From contig CAKTDV010000010.1 in NCBI GenBank assembly GCA_934546745.1, positions 28,809 to 92,808 of the forward strand: a stretch of DNA of 64,000 nt. Direction: 5' to 3'. The notes under the pieces were generated by a model, which saw nothing but the letters and a program-made list of their open reading frames with translations, was not told the DNA's origin and ran no database searches. The DNA is from an uncultured Desulfovibrio sp. (lineage in GTDB: Bacteria > Desulfobacterota > Desulfovibrionia > Desulfovibrionales > Desulfovibrionaceae). The position numbers and the translations under genes were made by a program. Below are positions 33,836 through 43,702 of the stretch, in pieces; the first letter of the stretch is position 1, and each line of letters opens with the position of its first letter.

Positions 33836-34900
33836 AACGAACGTGTCAGACATTTCCTGAAGAAGACGGGCCCCGTGCTCTGTCTGGATATCGGCAGCGG
33901 CACGCAGGACGCGCTGCTGGCCCGGCCAGGTCTGGAGCCGCACAACTGGCCGAGGTTCGTCCTGCCGTCTCCGGCCCGTCTTGCCGCCCAGCGTATCCGG
34001 GAGCTGACCCTGCTCAAGCGCCCCGTCTGGCTCTATGGCGGCAATATCGGCGGCGGTGTGACGCAGGCCGTGCGCGATCATCTGGCCGCCGGGCTGGCCG
34101 TCGCCTCGACGGAGGCCGCGTCCCGGGGCCTGCACGACGCCCCGGCCGTGGTCGAGAGCATGGGGGTGAAGCTGTGCGAACAGTGCCCCGACGGCGCGGT
34201 GCCGTTGTTTCTGACGGATTATTCGCCGGAATTCTGGGGATCGCTCCTGCGTCATACCTGCCTGCCACAGCCGCATCTGGTGGCCGCCGCCGCGCAGGAT
34301 CACGGCGTGCATCCTGAGGAGGGCAACCGGCAGGGGCGCATGAAGGCCTGGACGGCGCTGCTGTCCGCCGGGGATGATCCCTCCGGCTGGATCTATGATG
34401 GCGCGATTCCCGCCCCGCTGACGCGGCTTCAGGCCCTGCGCGAAAAGACGGGGGGCCCTGTGAGCGATACCGGCACGAGCGCCCTTCTCGGGGCGCTGAG
34501 CGTGCAGGAGGTGCGCGACCGCAGCTGGCGCGACGGCGTGACACTGGTGAACGTGGGCAACAGCCATACGGTGGCGGCTCTGGCGTATCAGGGCAGGATT
34601 CGCGGCATCTACGAGCACCATACCGGTATGCGCACGCCGGAGGAGACGCTGCGCGATCTGGATCAGTTCCGCAAGTCCTGGCTGCCCTGCGAGGAGGTGC
34701 GGGCCTCCGGCGGTCACGGCACGGCCTTCGGCCCGTACTGCGAGGAGGCCGGCGGCTATGAGACGACCTATATCACAGGGCCGCGCCGCGAGCTGCTGCG
34801 CGGGCACGGACGTTTTCTTGATCCCTTTGGCGACATGATGCTGGCCGGTTGCTTTGGCCTGCTCTGGGGTCTTGCGCAACGCGACAGCAAACAGGAGTAG
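33833..34900 (+). CDS. DUF1786 family protein
   Basis: A 355-residue protein with an ASKHA-like beginning: CLDIGSGTQDALLARPG resembles the phosphate-1 loop of actin/Hsp70/sugar-kinase folds, and LVNVGNSHTVAAL resembles a second nucleotide loop. This supports membership of DUF1786, a putative pyruvate-formate-lyase-activating-like or kinase-fold family of unknown function. ATG 33833 has AAGGA 7 bases upstream. The acyl-CoA ligase gene starts 9 bases after its stop, so they form an operon. Confidence 0.8.
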   Translation: MNERVRHFLKKTGPVLCLDIGSGTQDALLARPGLEPHNWPRFVLPSPARLAAQRIRELTLLKRPVWLYGGNIGGGVTQAVRDHLAAGLAVASTEAASRGLHDAPAVVESMGVKLCEQCPDGAVPLFLTDYSPEFWGSLLRHTCLPQPHLVAAAAQDHGVHPEEGNRQGRMKAWTALLSAGDDPSGWIYDGAIPAPLTRLQALREKTGGPVSDTGTSALLGALSVQEVRDRSWRDGVTLVNVGNSHTVAALAYQGRIRGIYEHHTGMRTPEETLRDLDQFRKSWLPCEEVRASGGHGTAFGPYCEEAGGYETTYITGPRRELLRGHGRFLDPFGDMMLAGCFGLLWGLAQRDSKQE

Positions 34901-34909
34901 AGGGAGACC

Positions 34910-36217
34910 ATGACCATTGAGTACTATGACGCCGCGGAAACCTGGAGCCGCGATCGCATCGCCGCCACCCAGCTGACGCGTCTGCGCTCCCTCGTGGAAC
35001 ACAGCCGCAAGTGCGCCTTTTACCGTGAGCGCCTTGATGCCGCGGGCGTGACGCCCGAAAGTCTGCGCACGCTGGACGACGCGCGCCGCATACCCTTCAC
35101 CACCAAGGACGACCTGCGCTCCCAGTATCCGACGGGGCTGCTGTGCGTACCGCGGCGCCAGATTGTGCGCATGCACTGCTCCAGCGGCACCACAGGAACC
35201 CCCGTGGCCATCTGCCATACGCGGAACGACGTCAGCACCTGGGCCGCCCTCATGGCGCGCAGCCTGTACATGGCCGGCGTGCGCCCTGACGACGTGTTTC
35301 AGAACATGTCCGGTTACGGCCTCTTTACCGGCGGTCTCGGCATACACTTTGGCGCGGAAACCCTGGGCTGTATGACCATTCCGGCGGGCCCCGGCAATTC
35401 CCGCCGCCAGATCAAGCTGGCCAGGGATTTCAGGACAACCGTGGCCCACATTCTTCCGTCCTATGCGCTTATTCTGGCCGAACACCTGCGGGAAATGGGC
35501 GAGGATCCGGCGGATCTCGCCCTGCGTATCGCCGTGGTGGGGGCGGAGCCCTATACGGAAGTCTTCCGCAGGCGTATTGAGGACATTTTCGCCATGAAGG
35601 CCTTCAATTCCTATGGCCTGTCCGAAATGAACGGCCCTGGCGTGGCCTTCGAATGCTCCTGCCAGGATGGCCTGCATATCTGGGAAGACGCCTTCCTTGC
35701 GGAGATCATCGATCCCGACACCGGCGAACCCGTGCCGGACGGCGAGGTGGGCGAACTTGTCATGACGACCCTGTGCCGCGAGGGCATGCCCATCCTGCGT
35801 TACCGCACCCGCGATCTGACGCGTTTCCTGCCCGGCGAATGCGCCTGCGGGCGGCGTCACCGTCGCATGGATCGCATCCTCGGCCGCGCCGACGACATGT
35901 TCATCATCAAGGGCGTGAACGTCTATCCCATGCAGATTGAGAAAGTCATCATGGGCTTTCCCGAAGTGGGGCAAAACTATCTCATTCTGCTGGAAAATGC
36001 CGGCCTTGGCGATGTCATGCGCGTTCAGGTGGAGGTGCGCGACGAGTATTTTGTGGAAGACATGCGCATTCTGCGCAATCTGCAGAAGAGCATCGCCCAC
36101 CGTCTGCGCGACGAGATTCTGGTGACGCCCGAGGTCGAGCTGGTCCAGAGCAGCAGCCTGCCCTGCAACGAGGGCGGTAAAGCCGTGCGCGTGCGGGATC
36201 TGCGCGTGGCCAAGTAG
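34910..36217 (+). CDS. Phenylacetate-CoA ligase family AMP-forming enzyme
   Basis: A 435-residue adenylate-forming enzyme of the PaaK family. The P-loop MHCSSGTTGTPVAICHT lies near residues 86-102, the A-box SYGLSEMNGPG near 230 and the hinge YRTRDLTRFLPGECACGRRHRRMDRILGRADDMFIIKGVNVYP near 295-340. It activates an aryl- or indole-acetate type acid to its CoA thioester. Anaerobes commonly use such enzymes in aromatic amino-acid breakdown; the actual substrate is not readable. It lies between DUF1786 and DUF456 genes in one operon. AGGGAG lies upstream of the ATG. Confidence 0.9.
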   Translation: MTIEYYDAAETWSRDRIAATQLTRLRSLVEHSRKCAFYRERLDAAGVTPESLRTLDDARRIPFTTKDDLRSQYPTGLLCVPRRQIVRMHCSSGTTGTPVAICHTRNDVSTWAALMARSLYMAGVRPDDVFQNMSGYGLFTGGLGIHFGAETLGCMTIPAGPGNSRRQIKLARDFRTTVAHILPSYALILAEHLREMGEDPADLALRIAVVGAEPYTEVFRRRIEDIFAMKAFNSYGLSEMNGPGVAFECSCQDGLHIWEDAFLAEIIDPDTGEPVPDGEVGELVMTTLCREGMPILRYRTRDLTRFLPGECACGRRHRRMDRILGRADDMFIIKGVNVYPMQIEKVIMGFPEVGQNYLILLENAGLGDVMRVQVEVRDEYFVEDMRILRNLQKSIAHRLRDEILVTPEVELVQSSSLPCNEGGKAVRVRDLRVAK

Positions 36218-36222
36218 ACATC

Positions 36223-36873
36223 ATGGAAGGCATACTGGCCTTGATGGGCGCTGGCGCGGCCGTGCTGTTCCTTGTGGTTCTGGGCCTTGTGGTGCTGCTC
36301 AACGTGCTGGGCCTGCCCGCCAACTGGCTCATTCTCGTGCTGGCCGTCCTCTGGTGTGTGGGTGTGCCGCAGGAAAACGGCATGGGCCCGTGGTACTGGG
36401 CGGGCATGTGCGCGCTGGCTGTGGCCGGGGAGGTTCTGGAAACGGGCGTACAGCTCCTCAAGGCAAGGCGTCATGGCTCCAGTTCCGCCGGAACGCTGGC
36501 GGGCATGATCGGCGGTATCGCGGGGGCCATCCTCCTCGCTCCCCTCTTCTTCGGGCTTGGCGCGCTGCTGGGGGCGCTGGGCGGGGCCTGGCTGGGCTGC
36601 CTGCTGATGGAGCTTCTGAAAGGACGCTCCCGCCGGGAGGCCTTTGACGCCGCGTTCGGCACCCTTGTGGGCCGCTTTCTCGGCACGCTCTGCAAATGCG
36701 GCGTGGGTGCGGCCATGGTCGCCATGACAGCGCAGTGCCTCTGGCCTCCGAACGGCCCACTTCCGCCACTTCCTCCGGAGCCACTGGATCCACCCGCGCG
36801 GATCGCGCCCGCCCCGCCCGTACAGACCGTCCTGCGCTGTCCGCCGGAGGCGGGCGTCACCCTGTCCGTCTGA
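36223..36873 (+). CDS. DUF456 family membrane protein
   Basis: A 216-residue inner-membrane protein with about four hydrophobic helices. LVVLGLVVLLNVLGLPANWLILVLA and the glycine-rich SAGTLAGMIGGIAGAILLAPLFFGLGALLGALGGAWLGCLLMEL are typical of DUF456. The last 45 residues are Pro-rich and soluble. Function is unknown. It starts 5 bases after the ligase stop. No clear ribosome site is seen apart from the ligase end, so coupling is likely. Confidence 0.85.
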   Translation: MEGILALMGAGAAVLFLVVLGLVVLLNVLGLPANWLILVLAVLWCVGVPQENGMGPWYWAGMCALAVAGEVLETGVQLLKARRHGSSSAGTLAGMIGGIAGAILLAPLFFGLGALLGALGGAWLGCLLMELLKGRSRREAFDAAFGTLVGRFLGTLCKCGVGAAMVAMTAQCLWPPNGPLPPLPPEPLDPPARIAPAPPVQTVLRCPPEAGVTLSV

Positions 36874-37149
36874 AGCCGGAGGACGGGGAAAAGAGAGGTT
36901 TTTTGGGGGGGCTTATGTCACTTGCCGCCGCCATGAAAGACCCTCTGAATGGCATGTTCTGGGCGTCTGACGCCGCGGCCTTTCCCATTCCAGACATGAG
37001 GACACGGGAAAATGCCGTCCGGGTCTTCACAACGTCCCTTATTTTTCGGTGTTGCCGCAGCTGGCATGGCGAGGCTTCGCGTTTCTGTCTGAACATATGG
37101 CGCGGGGGGAAGCCGCTGTGGCGTTTTTTCTCTTTACGGCGCCTTCATG

Positions 37150-38642
37150 TCAGTCCGTCTGAAATTTCGTGACGAGTTCCGGCACATAGCCAGTGTTGAA
37201 TTCTATTGCATAGCACGATGGCGAAACCCGATAGAACGTATAGCCAAGGCGGGAAACGATACGCGGATAGGCGGCAAGATTTTTATAGCTCTCACTGAGC
37301 GTTTTTTCCAAATCGTAGGTGAGAGGAAGCAGAGAAAGGAAAGGGAGTACCGTAAAAAAGCCGCTTTGGTGATCAATATAGGAGTATCGCTTGCGGAGCA
37401 CTGCCAGGGAGTAGGGAAGGGGAAGCGTTGAAGAATTGGCAACAAAAAAGGAAAAAGGTCCCTGCTCTTTGAAAAGCCGGGAAAAGTCTTCCGAGAGCGG
37501 CTGCATGACCATTTTCTCATTAAAATACTGTTGATCGCGCAGAGCGTTTCCCAGCGTTGTCAGAACCCCCGCCGATGACAGAGTACAGACAAGAGCCAGA
37601 CAGACGGCGCCGCGTCTGCACCACCGTGTTCCGTTGGACAGGGAAAAGAGCAGGAGACAGAAGACAAAGAGACAGAGCGGCGTCAGTGTGCGCGCGGGAA
37701 AGATGGGTTCACGTAAAAGAAATTGTATGGCGCCACAGGAGAGAAAGGCAACGCCCATGCAAAGCAGGGAAGACAGCTTACGCAGATGGGATGTCCGAAA
37801 TGCAAGCGCGCTGTGGAAGGCCATGACTATGAACATGGCTATGCAGAAGGAAATCAGATCGCTGCCGAAAAGATTCCCCACGCAGTCAAGAAATGTTTTT
37901 ATATTACGCCCAAGAGTGGCAAGAAAAGATCCGGCGGTACCAAAAGCGCTATGGGCAATGGTGTAGGGGTGGTTTGGTAGACCGTAGAAGGGTTGCAACT
38001 GGGCGGACTTTGCGTGCAGATAGACAGGAATATAGAGAAAACCGCCGCAGAGAGATGCGGCGATGCTGATTGAAAATGCCGTATGGCTAAAGATAGTTTT
38101 TCACGTAAGATGTTATGTGAGAGCAACATGCAACATGCGCAAAAATAGATGCCGCACATCGGTTGATATATGGAAAGTGTCACAAGAAACAGGAGCGACG
38201 CGCCAAGGAAACGCCACAGGGAAATCCCTTGGCGCAACAGGAAAAAAGCCGCTCCGGCACAGAAAACAGCTACGCCTATGCCAAAGGAATCATATCTGAA
38301 ACAGATGACGGAATAATGAAGAGGCAACAAAACAAAAAGCAAGGCAAAGCACGCGACGTGCTACGACGCTTTTTTCTGAGGAACAAAGGCGTGCGCGATC
38401 AGCAGGCTGCCCGCCAGCATAAAAGCCAGGGCCAGTATCTGGGAAAGAGGCGACACATCCAGAAATGTTCCTCCTGAGAGCAGGAAATAGAGCCAGTCCG
38501 CGATCGGCCGTCCGTGAACGCCCTGATTGATGGACGTATGGGTGACTACCCGGAGCGCGTCATCTAAATAAAACAGTGGGGATTGCAGTATGCTCCAGTA
38601 CCCAGCAAGGGAGAGGCAGACAAGAACGGCCAATTGTTTCAT
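37150..38642 (-). pseudogene. Glucos_trans_II-type glucosyltransferase, interrupted
   Basis: Three minus-strand pieces together encode a multi-spanning membrane glucosyltransferase of the GtrC/O-antigen type. The N-terminal piece has FYLDDALRVV and GRPIADWLYFLL, the family pattern DD-x2-R then GRPL. It ends at an amber codon (38361-38363); the same frame continues directly with LLFVLLPLHYSVICFRYDSFG. A second lesion is a one-base loss in a T5 run (38097-38101, plus strand), after which the frame continues FSISIAASLCGGFLYIPVYL to the end at 37150. The region is visibly AT-richer than its surroundings, consistent with transfer. The product, if repaired, would glucosylate a lipid-linked surface glycan. 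Confidence 0.7.
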
Positions 38643-38715
38643 CAAAAATTTCTTTCTTGTTTGAAACGCCCTCTCCTTCAGCGGGGAGGCGTTCCTGACA
38701 GGACGGCGTCAGCGT
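38642..38715 (-). repeat. Dispersed repeat family B, copy 4
   Basis: On the plus strand: CGCCCTCTCCTTCAGCGGGG, AGGCGTT, then CTGACAGGACGGCG, sharing the core and the CTGAC-GGACGGCG block with copy 2. It forms the leader of the interrupted glucosyltransferase gene, again ending in TTTTGATG. Confidence 0.55.
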
Positions 38716-39452
38716 TTGAGGGCGTTGCGTACCTGACGGCACAGGCCCATGAAGGCGTCGTATTCGTGGCGGCGGAGCTGGGCGCGGCCGAAGAGACGCC
38801 GCCAGGGCATGAGGAAGTAGTCGGGGTTGTCTCCGTGCAGGGCATCCACGGCCAGCAGGGTTTCCCGGAGCGCCGCCACAAGGCGTTCCTGTTCCTGGGC
38901 GCTGATGGATTTTTCCGCCGGAGCGGCGGCCTGCCCGGCACCCCTTGCGGCACGCTGGGCGCGGCGCATGGCTTCGGCGCATTCGTAGAGCGTCAGCAGC
39001 ACGGACTGGGCCAGGTTGAGGGAACTGGCCTCGCCGGTGGGGATGGTGAGCAGGCGGTGGCAGGCGGCGATTTCCGTATTGTCCAGCCCGCGATCCTCCG
39101 GGCCGAAGACGAGGGAAACGCCGTTGCCCGCCCGCAGGACCGCCACGGCTTCGGCGGCGGCCGCGGCGGGATGCAGAATCTCGCGCCGCCATCCGCCCAC
39201 GCGGGCGGTGGTACCGATGATCAGGGCGCTTTCGGCCGTGGCGGCGGACAGACTCTCAAAGAGGCGCGCGCCGTCCAGCACGGCGGCCCCCTTGGCGGTG
39301 GCCAGCGGTCGCGCCTTGTCGGGCAGCCAGCGTTCCGGCTCCACGAGACGCAGATCCGCGCAGCCCATGTTGGCGCAGGCACGGGCGGCCATGCCCGTGT
39401 TTTCCGGGAAGCGGGTTTTCACCAGCACCACGTTGAGACCCTGCAAGAGCAT
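38709..39452 (-). CDS. TrmJ-type SPOUT RNA methyltransferase
   Basis: A 247-residue SPOUT-class methyltransferase. VVLVKTRFPENTGMAARACANMG is the family N-terminus; VSLVFGPEDRGLDNTEIAACHRLLTIPTGEASSLNLAQSV is the SAM-binding knot region. These match TrmJ, which 2'-O-methylates the wobble-proximal position 32 of tRNA; the closely related TrmH family cannot be excluded. The C-terminal 80 residues form the usual helical tail. It stands upstream of the interrupted glucosyltransferase on the other side of repeat B. Confidence 0.88.
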   Translation of the reverse strand: MLLQGLNVVLVKTRFPENTGMAARACANMGCADLRLVEPERWLPDKARPLATAKGAAVLDGARLFESLSAATAESALIIGTTARVGGWRREILHPAAAAAEAVAVLRAGNGVSLVFGPEDRGLDNTEIAACHRLLTIPTGEASSLNLAQSVLLTLYECAEAMRRAQRAARGAGQAAAPAEKSISAQEQERLVAALRETLLAVDALHGDNPDYFLMPWRRLFGRAQLRRHEYDAFMGLCRQVRNALKR

Positions 39453-39545
39453 TGTGCGTTCCTGTTGGTGTCGAATGTCGTTGCCTGTGCGCGGGCGCGG
39501 GCGTCATGCCGTGTGCTTTCCCGCGGCATTCCGCCCTCTCCGTCC

Positions 39546-40646
<1,101 letters not shown>

Positions 40647-40673
40647 GATGAAGTCCTTGTGTCCGCGAGAGGG

Positions 40674-41303
40674 TTACTGCAGGCCTGAACCGGTGCCGGT
40701 GAGCAGGCCTGAGCGGTTGCTGGAGCTGAAATCGTAGAGCAGGGGGAGCACGTCGTCGTTGATGGGGACGGTGGCCGTGGCCATGGCCAGCACCTCGTTG
40801 GAAACCGTATGGATCAGGCGCATGGTAAAGCGGACATTTTTGGCGCTGACGACGTAGGTACCCGCCAGAACGGCGTGACTGGTACCCACGCGGCTGGCCA
40901 TCTGACGCACGTTGCGGGTGAGGAGCAGTTCGCCGGTCTCGGGGTGGACGCGGATGTAGCTGCCCTTGCGCAGTTCCTGGAAGCGGTAGCCCCTGTCGAC
41001 AAGATAGCGGGAAATTTCTTCCGTCATCTGGCGCGCCAGGGGACAGCTGACGTTCAGATCGTTGATGTCCGCGGGCACGGTGCCCATGATGACGGTGCGC
41101 GCGCGCATGCGGCGTTCCCGCTCGCTTTGCGACAGTCCGTCGTCGGCGGTTTTCACGGCGTAGCGCTGCACCAGCTGTTTGTCGAGCTGCCTGCCGATGC
41201 TGTCCGCGGCGGAGGGAATACCGGCCGCAAGGCTGGGCGTGGTGGCGGCGAAGGGCAGCAGCAGGCCGATGGCAAGGGCCAGGGAGAGGGCGAGGTATCG
41301 CAT
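40674..41303 (-). CDS. Exported FlgO-domain protein
   Basis: A 209-residue protein with a signal peptide (LALSLALAIGLLLPFAATTPSLAAG). The mature part matches the FlgO family: QMTEEISRYLVDRGYRFQELRKG, VLAGTYVVSAKNVRFTMRLIHTVSNEVLAMATATVPI. FlgO is an outer-membrane flagellar accessory protein in Vibrio. No lipobox is seen, so it is probably periplasmic. It is third in a minus-strand trio with the 95-residue protein and the FlgO lipoprotein. Confidence 0.8.
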   Translation of the reverse strand: MRYLALSLALAIGLLLPFAATTPSLAAGIPSAADSIGRQLDKQLVQRYAVKTADDGLSQSERERRMRARTVIMGTVPADINDLNVSCPLARQMTEEISRYLVDRGYRFQELRKGSYIRVHPETGELLLTRNVRQMASRVGTSHAVLAGTYVVSAKNVRFTMRLIHTVSNEVLAMATATVPINDDVLPLLYDFSSSNRSGLLTGTGSGLQ

Positions 41304-41321
41304 GGACGTATCCTTGACAGT

Positions 41322-41609
41322 CTAGCGCATGGTGCGCAGCAGAAGTTCGACGGTGTTCAGGCCCTTCTTGGCGTCGGCAATATCCCGCCCGTTGCTGCAG
41401 ATGGACAGGGCCTGCGCATAGCTTTGGCGGGCCAGTTCGAACCGGCTTTGGGAGCGGTACTTTTTGCCTTCGGCAAGGTAGCGGCGGCAGAGGCCGTTTT
41501 CACCGGGCACATCGGTACCCGCGCGCAGCGTGTCGCAGAAGGCCGGCGCGGCGGCAAGGAGCAGGGCGGCGGCAAGAAGGGGACAGACATATTTCATCAT
41601 GGGCGTCAT
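41322..41609 (-). CDS. Small exported TPR-like protein
   Basis: A 95-residue protein with a signal peptide (LLAAALLLAAAPAFC). The mature 70 residues contain one TPR-like hairpin (RRYLAEGKKYRSQSRFELARQSYAQALSIC). GGAG lies 8 bases before the ATG. Placed between two FlgO-type genes with gaps of 18 bases on each side, it is likely part of the same envelope or flagellar assembly. No family name is evident to me. Confidence 0.65.
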   Translation of the reverse strand: MTPMMKYVCPLLAAALLLAAAPAFCDTLRAGTDVPGENGLCRRYLAEGKKYRSQSRFELARQSYAQALSICSNGRDIADAKKGLNTVELLLRTMR

Positions 41610-41627
41610 GGGGAAATCTCCGTGGCC

Positions 41628-42281
41628 TCAGCGGCCCTGCGTGATGGTGAGGGAACCCTGGTTCACCGTCTGGTAGAGGGGCGGATACAGGACAGGGATG
41701 GGATTGCCCTTGCTGTCGCGGGGCGCATTGGAAAGCAGGCGCGAGATGATGGGCGTGTTGACGAGCACGAGCTGGGCGGTGCGCAGCACGAGGCCGTCGC
41801 TGGCGCGCACGAGGCGGGCATTGACGAAGGTGGCGTCCTTGTCCACCAGATAGGTGCCCACAAGCAGGGCGGCCCACTTCTGTCCCTTGAGGGGGGTCAG
41901 CTGGTTGGCGGCCAGCGCCAGATCGTTTTTGCCGCCCACGCTGGAGATGACGCCGCTCAGGCGGTATTCCCGCGTGGGGAAGCCGCGCTGGTTGAACTCG
42001 TAATACATGGATTCGGCCAGCAGGCGGCCCAGGGGAGAACTCAGGGCGGTGTTGTTTCTGTTGACGAAGGAGACCGGCATGGCCACAAAGCCCTCCAGCG
42101 CGGCGTTGGGCATGACCGCGAGCAGCTGATCCGCCATTTCGCGGCATTTGAGCTTGATTTCCACCGCGTCCGTATAGCCGGAGGAGGCCGGCGTTTTCGC
42201 GCCTCCGGCGCAGCCGGCAAGACTGAGGGCGACCAGCGGGAGCAGGAACAGCCGCAGGCAGCGAGCGAAGGTAGATGTCAT
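41628..42281 (-). CDS. FlgO-type lipoprotein
   Basis: A 217-residue lipoprotein: signal peptide with lipobox LSLAGC, then a Gly/Ser linker. The body is FlgO-like (KCREMADQLLAV, SPLGRLLAESMYYEFNQRGFPTREYRL, ALLVGTYLVDKDATFVNARLVRASDGLVLRTAQLVL). It likely sits in the outer membrane and forms part of the flagellar outer-ring surroundings; this is by analogy with Vibrio FlgO. AAAGGA lies 7 bases before the ATG. First gene of the trio. Confidence 0.82.
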   Translation of the reverse strand: MTSTFARCLRLFLLPLVALSLAGCAGGAKTPASSGYTDAVEIKLKCREMADQLLAVMPNAALEGFVAMPVSFVNRNNTALSSPLGRLLAESMYYEFNQRGFPTREYRLSGVISSVGGKNDLALAANQLTPLKGQKWAALLVGTYLVDKDATFVNARLVRASDGLVLRTAQLVLVNTPIISRLLSNAPRDSKGNPIPVLYPPLYQTVNQGSLTITQGR

Positions 42282-42628
42282 GGCGAAATCCTTTGTGCGT
42301 TTCTGCGGAAAATCCGCGGGGCGTGGTCGTGACCGCCACAGGTATACTATGGAGGCGCGGCGTTTCGCAAGGGCGGCGGCCATCAGGGGGGCGGGAGGTG
42401 CGTCCTTTCGCAGGGGCGGCCCGCGCCACAGGGCAAAAAATAACGGTCGATTTTTCTATGCAATTCTTGTGCCCATAAAACTGTCGGGGATTTGCCTGGA
42501 GGAGAAGAGGATTTGACAATCGGTGAAGGCGGTGGAATGCTGCGACAGCTCCCCTCTTTCCTGCGGAGAAAACCAGCGGGGGAGTGCCGGCGGACGGCAG
42601 GGGACGCGCCGCCGGAGGAGGAACGCCC
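42282..42628. promoter_or_regulatory. Divergent intergenic region, FlgO trio / ispG
   Basis: A 347-base gap with no gene. It must hold the promoters of both directions. The best plus-strand candidate is TTGACA at 42513 with AATGCT 17 bases later (42536), a good -35 with a weak -10; GGAGGAGGAAC precedes the ispG ATG. I see no operator or riboswitch. Confidence 0.35.
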
Positions 42629-43702
42629 ATGACGCAGCGCCGGAGCCGCGCCATCAAACTTGGCCCGCTTGCCATTGGAGGAGGCGCGCCGGTGATGGTG
42701 CAGAGCATGACCAATACCGATACCCGCGATGTGGAGGCCACCGTGGCGCAGATCGGCCGGCTGGTACGGCGCGGCTGCGAAGCCGTGCGCCTGGCCGTGC
42801 CCGATGAGGCCGCCGTCAAAGCTTTGGCGGCCATCCGCGCGGCGTCGTCCGTGCCGCTCATCGCGGACATCCATTTTGACTACCGGCTGGCCGTGGCCTC
42901 GCTGGAGGCCGGTGTGGAAGGGCTGCGCATCAATCCCGGCAATATCGGTCCTGCCGCCAACGTGGATCGGGTGGTCGACGCGGCCAGGGCGCGCGGGGCC
43001 GTCATCCGCATCGGCGTCAATTCCGGTTCCGTGGAAAAGGAGCTGCTGCGCAGGTTCGGCGCTCCCTGCCCGGAGGCGCTGGTGGAAAGCGCGCTGGGGC
43101 ATGTGCGCCTGCTGGAGCGGCGCGGTTTTCATGACATCAAGATTTCCCTCAAGTCCTCGTCCGTGACGGATACCATCGCGGCGTATGAGGCGCTGGCGCG
43201 GGCCTGCGACTATCCCCTGCATATCGGCGTCACCGAGGCCGGGGGGCTGCTGCGCGGCACGGTCAAGTCGGCCGTGGGGCTCGGCATCCTGCTGCGCGAG
43301 GGTATCGGCGATACGCTGCGCGTGTCGCTGACGGCGGATCCGGCGGAGGAGGTGACCGTCGCCTGGGAGATCCTGCGCGCGCTGGGGCTGCGAAGCCGGG
43401 GGCCGGAAATCATTTCCTGCCCTACCTGCGGCCGCACGGAAATAGATCTGTTCGCGCTGGCCGCCGCCGTGGAGGAACGTCTGGCCGAATCGACCGCGCC
43501 CGTCAAGGTGGCCGTCATGGGTTGTGTGGTCAACGGGCCGGGCGAGGCCCGCGAGGCGGATCTGGGCCTTGCGGGCGGCCGGGACAAGGGCATCATCTTC
43601 CGCAAGGGGGAGGTCGTGCGCTCCGTCCGGGGGCAGGAGGCCCTGCTTGCGGCGTTTATGGAAGAACTTCAGGTACTGCTTACCGAAAAAGGATATGAGT
43701 AA
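42629..43702 (+). CDS. ispG: 4-hydroxy-3-methylbut-2-enyl diphosphate synthase
   Basis: A 357-residue 4Fe-4S enzyme of the MEP isoprenoid pathway. The N-terminal TIM barrel starts MVQSMTNTDTRDVEAT; the cluster ligands lie in SCPTCGRTEIDL and VMGCVVNGPGEAREADLG, including the usual three cysteines and following Glu. GGAGGAGG lies 7 bases before ATG 42629. Its TAA overlaps the proS ATG (TAATG), coupling the two. Confidence 0.96.
   Translation: MTQRRSRAIKLGPLAIGGGAPVMVQSMTNTDTRDVEATVAQIGRLVRRGCEAVRLAVPDEAAVKALAAIRAASSVPLIADIHFDYRLAVASLEAGVEGLRINPGNIGPAANVDRVVDAARARGAVIRIGVNSGSVEKELLRRFGAPCPEALVESALGHVRLLERRGFHDIKISLKSSSVTDTIAAYEALARACDYPLHIGVTEAGGLLRGTVKSAVGLGILLREGIGDTLRVSLTADPAEEVTVAWEILRALGLRSRGPEIISCPTCGRTEIDLFALAAAVEERLAESTAPVKVAVMGCVVNGPGEAREADLGLAGGRDKGIIFRKGEVVRSVRGQEALLAAFMEELQVLLTEKGYE

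Noticed and set aside
33608..36100. Minus-strand open frame of 830 codons opposite DUF1786 and the acyl-CoA ligase
   Set aside because: It is antisense to two well supported genes with good ribosome sites; the composition is that of a shadow frame.
36915..37172. 85-codon plus-strand frame after the DUF456 gene, with a G-rich site upstream
   Set aside because: No recognisable features, it overlaps the end of the interrupted glucosyltransferase, and the G run is a poor ribosome site. Left unannotated.
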